In this document: positions 6,640-11,115 of the stretch, one piece after another | How the letters are laid out: every line of letters begins with the position of its first letter | Position numbering within the stretch: the first letter of the stretch is position 1 | Assembly: GCA_902772615.1 (NCBI GenBank) | Contig: CACYBC010000183.1 | Span: forward strand, 1-11,115 | Origin: an uncultured Ruminococcus sp. | GTDB lineage: Bacteria > Bacillota > Clostridia > Oscillospirales > Ruminococcaceae | Direction of reading: 5' to 3' | DNA length: 11,115 nucleotides | Program-made: the position numbers and the translations under genes | Notes under the pieces: generated by a model | Seen by the model: only the letters and a program-made list of their open reading frames with translations | Told to the model about the DNA's origin: nothing | Database searches by the model: none

Positions 6640-7564
6640 CAAACTGATCATCAACTATACTCCCGGTCCTACTATGATGCACAAGCTCACGGGATTCACC
6701 AAAGTCTTCCTGTTTGCCGTAATGAGTGCAGCAATAATCTCCACTTTTGACATAAGGCTGCTGGTGCCTCTGCTCATCATTAATGTGATAGAGATAGTCT
6801 CCATGAAGCCGGACTACAAGCCTATAGTGGTGATGTTTGCCATAACTTTCGTCACAGTTACCCTGGTAGGCAACATCATGCTGTTCTTTGTGTCCCCGGG
6901 AGTCGGTCTGACGAATGTCGGCGCCGAGCACGTCATCTGGCGCATAAGCGACAAACTCTATCTTTCAAAGGAATTCCTCTGGTACATTTTCGTTTTCTTC
7001 ATCAAGAGGACTGCTTCATTTGCGTCCGTCATAGCCTTCGCCCTCGCCACCACTCCCTCCGAATTTGCTTCGGGGCTTAACAAATGCGGGCTGAACTATA
7101 AGATATGCACGATAGTCTCACTGGCATACAGAACTATCCCCGACATAGCAAACGACTTCATCAATATACGCAACAGCATGATGATGAGGGGCGTGGAACT
7201 GTCGAAGAAGGCCAGCGTCGGCAAAAGGCTCAAAAACACTGTTCTTATCCTTGTTCCTCTGATATTCACCGCCTTCGGAAAAGTCGGCAACATCGCGAAC
7301 GCGATGGACCTCAGGGGCTACGGAAAACATAAAAAGCGCACATGGTATGCGGAGCACGAGAAGACCAGGTGGGATCCGGTTATACGCGCACTCACCGTCT
7401 TACTGCTGGCTCTGACCCTCTATTACATCATCCGCTACAGGATAATAGATCCTTATCCGGTGGACTACTGGTGTCCCTGGGTCCCACGCGAAGAGATCCA
7501 GCAGACGAACGCCATCGACACGCTGTTCATCATCAAATGGATAAAAAGGCTTAAAGGAGAATAA
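6632..7564 (+). CDS. ecfT: ECF transporter T component (EcfT-like membrane scaffold)
   Basis: This encodes 310 residues from a UUG start. EcfT couples the ATPases to the S component within the membrane. Hydrophobic segments lie near residues 20-40, 43-56, 65-88, 110-140 and at about 250-268. The cytoplasmic coupling helices carry the two family signatures with Arg-Gly, MMMRGVEL and AMDLRGYG, which contact the two ABC domains. The protein is longer than the usual roughly 260-270 residues: after the last membrane segment it has a tail of about 40 residues rich in Pro, Trp and Arg. It follows the ATPase with an 8-base overlap and is followed after 8 bases by the first SAM-hydrolase gene, whose ribosome binding site lies over the stop of this gene. 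It is therefore in one transcription unit with that array. Confidence 0.9.
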   Translation: MNNKLIINYTPGPTMMHKLTGFTKVFLFAVMSAAIISTFDIRLLVPLLIINVIEIVSMKPDYKPIVVMFAITFVTVTLVGNIMLFFVSPGVGLTNVGAEHVIWRISDKLYLSKEFLWYIFVFFIKRTASFASVIAFALATTPSEFASGLNKCGLNYKICTIVSLAYRTIPDIANDFINIRNSMMMRGVELSKKASVGKRLKNTVLILVPLIFTAFGKVGNIANAMDLRGYGKHKKRTWYAEHEKTRWDPVIRALTVLLLALTLYYIIRYRIIDPYPVDYWCPWVPREEIQQTNAIDTLFIIKWIKRLKGE

Positions 7565-7572
7565 GAACATAT

Positions 7573-8409
7573 ATGGCTCATCTCATTATACAGACAGACT
7601 TCGGCACCGGTTCTGCCTCTGTCAGCGCCATGCACGGAGTAGCCGCCGTGGTAGACCCCGAAATCAGGGTGGATGACGGCAACAATGATGTTGCTCAGTT
7701 CAATGTCCTCGATGCTTCCGAATCTCTGATGTATCTGCTTCCATACTGGCCCGAAGGCACAGTCTTCGTTTCGGTGGTGGATCCGGGAGTCGGAACGGCA
7801 AGACGCAGCTGCGTCGCCAGACTCTCCAACGGCAGCTATATCGTCACGCCGGACAACGGGACGCTCACCTACGTCAAGGAACGTTTCGGCATCACAGCGG
7901 TCCGTCAGATAGACGAGAGCGTCAACAGGCTCAAGGGCTCCGAAGATGTACACATCTTTCACGGAAGAGACGTCTATGCCTATTGCGGTGCCAGACTTGC
8001 CGCCGGAATAATCGACTTTGAAGGCGTCGGACCCGAGTATCCCGTGGAAGAGATCGTCGAAGCCGAATACATAAAGCCGGAAAAGACGGCCGGAGAAGTA
8101 TCCGGAATGATAAATGAAGCCGGCGATCATTTCGGCCTCGTCGGGACGAACATCCCCTTCCAGTGGCTTTCCGAGAGCGGGATGGAATACGGGGACACTG
8201 TCAGAGTCATCGTACTTAACGACGGCAATACCGTTCTCGACACATCCATGCCGCTTGAGAAGACTTTCGGGTGCGTTCCCATCGGAACACCCCTGATATT
8301 CAGTTCCGAGATGCGTACGGCTATGATGGCCATCAATCAGGGCAACGCCACAAAGGAATACGGCATCGGATTCGGACCGAAATGGAAAATGATCATTAAA
8401 AAGGTATAA
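7573..8409 (+). CDS. SAM hydroxide adenosyltransferase family (DUF62), paralog 1
   Basis: This encodes 278 residues, a normal length for the family, whose known members convert S-adenosylmethionine and water to adenosine and methionine. The N-terminal domain has the start motif QTDFG (D9), then VVDPGVGTARR with D70 and R77, PDNG (93-96) and FHGRD with H130. D70, R77 and H130 match the Asp-Arg-His water-activating triad described for DUF62 proteins. The C-terminal domain has DHFGL (185-189), where the family usually has DxFGN, and ends in AINQGNA. An oddity is that the usual D-x-x-H-E near residue 36 reads DDGNND, so the histidine is lost. AAAGGAG at 7553-7559 is the likely ribosome binding site, at a long 13-base spacing. 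Hydrolase is preferred over halogenase because of the triad. It is first of an array of at least five. Confidence 0.92.
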   Translation: MAHLIIQTDFGTGSASVSAMHGVAAVVDPEIRVDDGNNDVAQFNVLDASESLMYLLPYWPEGTVFVSVVDPGVGTARRSCVARLSNGSYIVTPDNGTLTYVKERFGITAVRQIDESVNRLKGSEDVHIFHGRDVYAYCGARLAAGIIDFEGVGPEYPVEEIVEAEYIKPEKTAGEVSGMINEAGDHFGLVGTNIPFQWLSESGMEYGDTVRVIVLNDGNTVLDTSMPLEKTFGCVPIGTPLIFSSEMRTAMMAINQGNATKEYGIGFGPKWKMIIKKV

Positions 8410-8413
8410 GCAT

Positions 8414-9235
8414 ATGACTGGACCATCTGTAGTAATTCATTCCGACAGCGGCACCTCAAGCACTCTGTATGCTAAAACCGCCGGTATCGTGGAGACCATT
8501 TCTCCCGGCACCGATGCAGTAGATGCATCACAGGCCTTTGAATGCGGCAATGTCAGGCAGGTCTCCGCTTTTCTCTTCACATCTGTCCCCTTCTGGCCCA
8601 AAGGCACTGTTTTCGTCTCCCTGGTCGGAGAAGGAGAACCGATAGCTGTCAGGCTCTCTTCCGGAAGCATCATACTCAGTCCCAACAACGGCACTGCGAC
8701 CATGTGCATCGACAGCATCGGCTTTTCCGACGCTGTTCTCATCGATCCGGATCTGTACGGAAACGATGAGTTCGTGCTCGTCAGATGCGCCGCGGAACTG
8801 GCTGCGGGAAAACCCTTCAGCAGCATTGGAAAGCCTGCGGGCAGAGACGAGACGGTCGTGTTCTCCATCCCGAAGGCCGTGATCAGAGACGGCTATGCCG
8901 AAGGCGAGGTGAGCATGCTTCTTAAGACCTTCGGAAATATCACCTTCTCCATCGGAACAGATGAGTTTGAAAACACAGGCATAGTCACCGGAGACCGCGT
9001 CAGAGTCACGTTCACATACGGCGTAAATACCGTATACCGCGAAGAGATGACCTACCAGCCCTCATTCGGATATGTCCCTGTGGGAGAACCGGTCGTATTC
9101 AACGGAAGCTCGGGCTATATGGATATAGGTCTCAACATGAGAAGCTTTATTGACACCTGTCTGCCCCAGATCCTTGACGTCAGGGATCCGGGCGAGTTCA
9201 AGGTCGTTATAGAAAAGATCGGAGAAACAAAATGA
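8414..9235 (+). CDS. Degenerate SAM hydroxide adenosyltransferase paralog 2 (probably inactive)
   Basis: This encodes 273 residues and is clearly homologous to its neighbours, sharing FWPKGTVFVS, the SPNNG position, the AAELAAGKP helix, TFGN and SFGYVPVGEPVVFN, but it has lost the catalytic triad. The DPGVGTxR segment reads GEGEPIAVR, giving Gly72 for Asp and Val79 for Arg. FHGRD reads GNDEF, giving Asn117 for His. TDFG reads SDSG, with the ribose-binding Asp kept (D11). The C-terminal DxFGN reads KTFGN (171-175). The frame is intact with no stops, and the codon use and ribosome binding pattern match the other paralogs, so it is a maintained gene rather than a pseudogene. It starts 4 bases after paralog 1 and overlaps paralog 3 by 4 bases (ATGA). 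A structural or regulatory subunit of a mixed trimer is the best guess; binding of a different ligand is another. Confidence 0.88.
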   Translation: MTGPSVVIHSDSGTSSTLYAKTAGIVETISPGTDAVDASQAFECGNVRQVSAFLFTSVPFWPKGTVFVSLVGEGEPIAVRLSSGSIILSPNNGTATMCIDSIGFSDAVLIDPDLYGNDEFVLVRCAAELAAGKPFSSIGKPAGRDETVVFSIPKAVIRDGYAEGEVSMLLKTFGNITFSIGTDEFENTGIVTGDRVRVTFTYGVNTVYREEMTYQPSFGYVPVGEPVVFNGSSGYMDIGLNMRSFIDTCLPQILDVRDPGEFKVVIEKIGETK

Positions 9236-10089
9236 AACCCTGTATAGTTCTTCAGTCGGATTTCGGTCTTTCCACCGGATTGCCGGCCTCCATGACCGCA
9301 GTGATAGCAAAGACCGATCCCGAGATAAGAGTCTATGATCTGTGCCACGAGGTCAGGGAATATGACATCAGACAGGCCGGATCGATCCTTGCCTCTACTT
9401 TCCAGTACTGGCCGGACGGAACGATATTCGTATCAGTGGTGGATCCGGGCGTCGGAACCAACAGGAAGAGCTGCGTTGCGCTTATGGATAACGGCAGCTA
9501 TGTGGTAACTCCTGACAACGGCACTCTGAGTCTGCTGTATGACAGGATCGGTTCCGTCAGAGAGATCGACGAAGCTGTCAACAGGATACCGGGTTCAGAC
9601 GAACACCATACTTTCCACGGACGTGATGTCTATGCCTATACCGCGGCAAGACTGGCCTCCGGGATCATCTCATGGGAACAGGTCGGTCCGGAGTATCCCA
9701 GGGAGGATCTTGTCAGATTCGAGATGCCAAAGTCTGAGATAGCGGACGGATGTGCCTGCGGCGAGATCACCGGAGCCCACGATCATTTCGGCAACGTCAG
9801 CATCTCAATCCCGAACGAGATGATCAAGGAAATCGGCATCGGGCTGGGTGACATGTGCAGAGTTGAGATATCCAAAGAAGACGATATCCTTTATGACAAG
9901 CAGATGATGTTTCACAAGTCATTCGGCTGGGTCGCCCCCGGTGAACCGATACTGAATGAATCCAGCAACGATTACGTGGAGATCTCCATAAATCAGGGAA
10001 GTTTCTGTGAGACAGAGCTTCCCGAGCTCCTCAAGGCCTACGACCTCTCGGTCTACAAGGTCAGGATCTCACCTGTACCGAAAGGATGA
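9232..10089 (+). CDS. SAM hydroxide adenosyltransferase family (DUF62), paralog 3
   Basis: This encodes 285 residues and is the most canonical of the array. QSDFG (D10), VVDPGVGTNRK with D71 and R78, PDNG (94-97) and FHGRD with H129 give a complete triad. The D-x-x-H-E element is present (DLCHE, 36-40). The C-terminal DHFGN (184-188) is complete, which is true of no other complete copy here, and ISINQGSF follows. Start: ATG 9232 overlaps the TGA of paralog 2 by 4 bases, with GGAGA 6 bases upstream, so translation is coupled. From the family, the expected products are adenosine and methionine from SAM. The fluorinase/chlorinase relatives lack this triad, so halide chemistry is unlikely. If only one paralog is active alone, this is the best candidate. 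Confidence 0.93.
   Translation: MKPCIVLQSDFGLSTGLPASMTAVIAKTDPEIRVYDLCHEVREYDIRQAGSILASTFQYWPDGTIFVSVVDPGVGTNRKSCVALMDNGSYVVTPDNGTLSLLYDRIGSVREIDEAVNRIPGSDEHHTFHGRDVYAYTAARLASGIISWEQVGPEYPREDLVRFEMPKSEIADGCACGEITGAHDHFGNVSISIPNEMIKEIGIGLGDMCRVEISKEDDILYDKQMMFHKSFGWVAPGEPILNESSNDYVEISINQGSFCETELPELLKAYDLSVYKVRISPVPKG
10081..10086 (+). promoter_or_regulatory. Ribosome binding site deciding the start of paralog 4
   Basis: AAAGGA is followed by 8 bases and then ATG at 10095. In-frame ATGs at 10086 and 10089 overlap or touch this site. The chosen start also gives the same N-terminal length as paralog 3. Confidence 0.7.
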
Positions 10090-10094
10090 TGCCC

Positions 10095-10928
10095 ATGAAG
10101 CCGATTATTGCGATACAGACCGATTTCGGAGTCGGAGGCGGAAGCACCGTCCACGGGACCTGTCTCATGGTCGATCCCGAACTTGAAGTGTACGAGATCA
10201 GTCACAGCATCGAAAGATTCAATATAAGAGCTGCCGCGAGAAGTCTGTACAACATCGTCCCATTCTGGCCGGAAGGGACCGTGTTCGTTTCAGTGATCGA
10301 TCCGGGAGTCGGCACATCGAGGAGAGCCAGCGTCGCTCTGCTCAACAACGGCAGTTATGTAGTCACCCCCGACAACGGATCATTGTCGCTGCTGCTGGAC
10401 AGTCCGGGAGTAAAGGCCGTACGTACGATAGATGAGACGGTCAACAGGCTCAAAGGCACCGAGAAGGTGAGCATCTTCCACGGTCGCGATCTGTTCGCGT
10501 ACTGCGCGGCCAGGCTTGCATCCGGGATCATCGATTTTGAAGGAGTCGGCCCGGAGTATCCTGTCGATGAGATAGTAAGGTATAAGGAAGCCGGTTATTC
10601 GGTGTCGGAAGGAAAGGCGGAAGGTACTGTCACCGGAATGATGAGAACATTCGGAAACCTGGAGACCAGTATACCGATCCCTGCCGCGGAATCAGCCGGT
10701 CTGCTGCCGGGCACCGACGTACACGTAGTCATATCCTCTGAAAAAGGCATCGTATACGACTCCTTTGTTCCATATCGGGCATCCTTCGGATGGGTCCCTC
10801 AAGGCAAGGAAGTCGTCTACAACAGCAGCGACGGTGTCGTAGGCATCGGGATCAACCTGGGCAGCTTTGCGGAGAGATATGGGATAGATCCCGCCGCTCA
10901 GCTCACCATTGTGATCGGAAAGGAGTAA
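10095..10928 (+). CDS. SAM hydroxide adenosyltransferase family (DUF62), paralog 4
   Basis: This encodes 277 residues. The N-terminal half is canonical: QTDFG (D10), VIDPGVGTSRR with D69 and R76, PDNG (92-95) and FHGRD with H129. In the D-x-x-H element the Asp is replaced (EISHS). The C-terminal motif reads RTFGN (184-188), so the usual Asp is replaced by Arg while the Asn is kept; GINLGSF follows. Because active sites in this family form between the N-terminal domain of one subunit and the C-terminal domain of the next, this copy may supply only the N-terminal half-site well. It is most like paralog 1 in the segment ending GIIDFEGVGPEYPV. It lies 5 bases after paralog 3, and paralog 5 follows after 5 bases. 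Confidence 0.92.
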   Translation: MKPIIAIQTDFGVGGGSTVHGTCLMVDPELEVYEISHSIERFNIRAAARSLYNIVPFWPEGTVFVSVIDPGVGTSRRASVALLNNGSYVVTPDNGSLSLLLDSPGVKAVRTIDETVNRLKGTEKVSIFHGRDLFAYCAARLASGIIDFEGVGPEYPVDEIVRYKEAGYSVSEGKAEGTVTGMMRTFGNLETSIPIPAAESAGLLPGTDVHVVISSEKGIVYDSFVPYRASFGWVPQGKEVVYNSSDGVVGIGINLGSFAERYGIDPAAQLTIVIGKE

Positions 10929-10933
10929 CTGCA

Positions 10934-11115
10934 ATGGGATATGTCGTCATCCAGACCGATTTCGGAAGCGGTGGCTCAGGAGCCATGGCAGGAGTATGCA
11001 AACTCGTAGACCGGAACGTCAGAGTCTTCAATATCACTCATGAGGTTCCGAAGTTCGATGTGATAGCTGCCGGGCACAATCTTGCTGAAGTCATAAAATA
11101 CTGGCCTGAAGGGAC
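10934..11115 (+). CDS. SAM hydroxide adenosyltransferase family (DUF62), paralog 5 (3' end outside window)
   Basis: The first 60 complete codons are visible and the frame is open to the window end. QTDFG and NITHEVPKFDVIAAG match the family N-terminus closely, and the segment ends at KYWPEG, just before the expected triad Asp. AGGAG at 10921-10925 lies 8 bases before the ATG, and the gap to paralog 4 is 5 bases. Whether the triad is kept, and whether the array goes on, cannot be seen here. Confidence 0.88.
   Translation, partial: MGYVVIQTDFGSGGSGAMAGVCKLVDRNVRVFNITHEVPKFDVIAAGHNLAEVIKYWPEG

Noticed and set aside
7465..8130. A 221-codon open frame on the minus strand across ecfT and paralog 1
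   Set aside because: It lies fully antisense to two genes with strong family motifs, has no ribosome binding site worth noting, and its translation resembles no family; it is a codon-use shadow.
8414..9235. Calling paralog 2 a pseudogene
   Set aside because: The frame is complete, length is normal, and start and stop are coupled to its neighbours; loss is confined to catalytic positions.
7573..10928. SAM-dependent fluorinase or chlorinase function for the array
   Set aside because: Paralogs 1, 3 and 4 carry the Asp-Arg-His triad of the water-using DUF62 branch, and I see no extra loop of the fluorinase type.

Overview
The window looks like a chromosomal segment from an anaerobic, low-to-mid GC Gram-positive bacterium of the Clostridia type. 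This is inferred from strong GGAGG-type ribosome binding sites, frequent AGA/AGG arginine codons, a lipoprotein-anchored thioredoxin, a CD1871A-type CXXC mini-protein, and a group II ECF transporter. No RNA gene, CRISPR array, insertion sequence or phage gene was found.

Layout. (1) 2-883 (+): C-terminal 293 residues of a type-B carboxylesterase, ending in a 22-bp perfect hairpin (894-943) that probably serves as a shared terminator with the convergent gene. (2) 956-2245 (-): membrane-anchored M23 endopeptidase with an intact zinc site. (3) 2368-4071 (+): three tightly packed genes forming a membrane redox module. They are a TlpA-like thioredoxin lipoprotein, a 54-residue CXXC membrane peptide (2999-3163), and a NapH/CcoG-like membrane polyferredoxin. 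(4) 4244-7564 (+): a complete ECF transporter, made of an S component, a fused double ABC ATPase and a T component. A terminator-like hairpin plus T tract lies between the S gene and the ATPase gene. (5) 7573-11115 (+): a head-to-tail array of at least five paralogous SAM hydroxide adenosyltransferase (DUF62) genes, spaced by -4 to 5 nt, with the fifth cut by the window edge.

The part most worth attention is regions 4 and 5 taken together. DUF62 enzymes split S-adenosylmethionine with water into adenosine and methionine, and their active sites lie between neighbouring subunits of a trimer. Here paralogs 1, 3 and 4 keep the Asp-Arg-His triad and paralog 2 has lost all three residues. The C-terminal D-x-F-G-N motif is complete only in paralog 3. 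This suggests a hetero-oligomeric enzyme with catalytic and non-catalytic subunits, co-transcribed with a vitamin- or nucleoside-type importer. The pathway, the transported substrate and the hetero-oligomer are inferences; the gene order, the motifs and their losses are read directly from the sequence.
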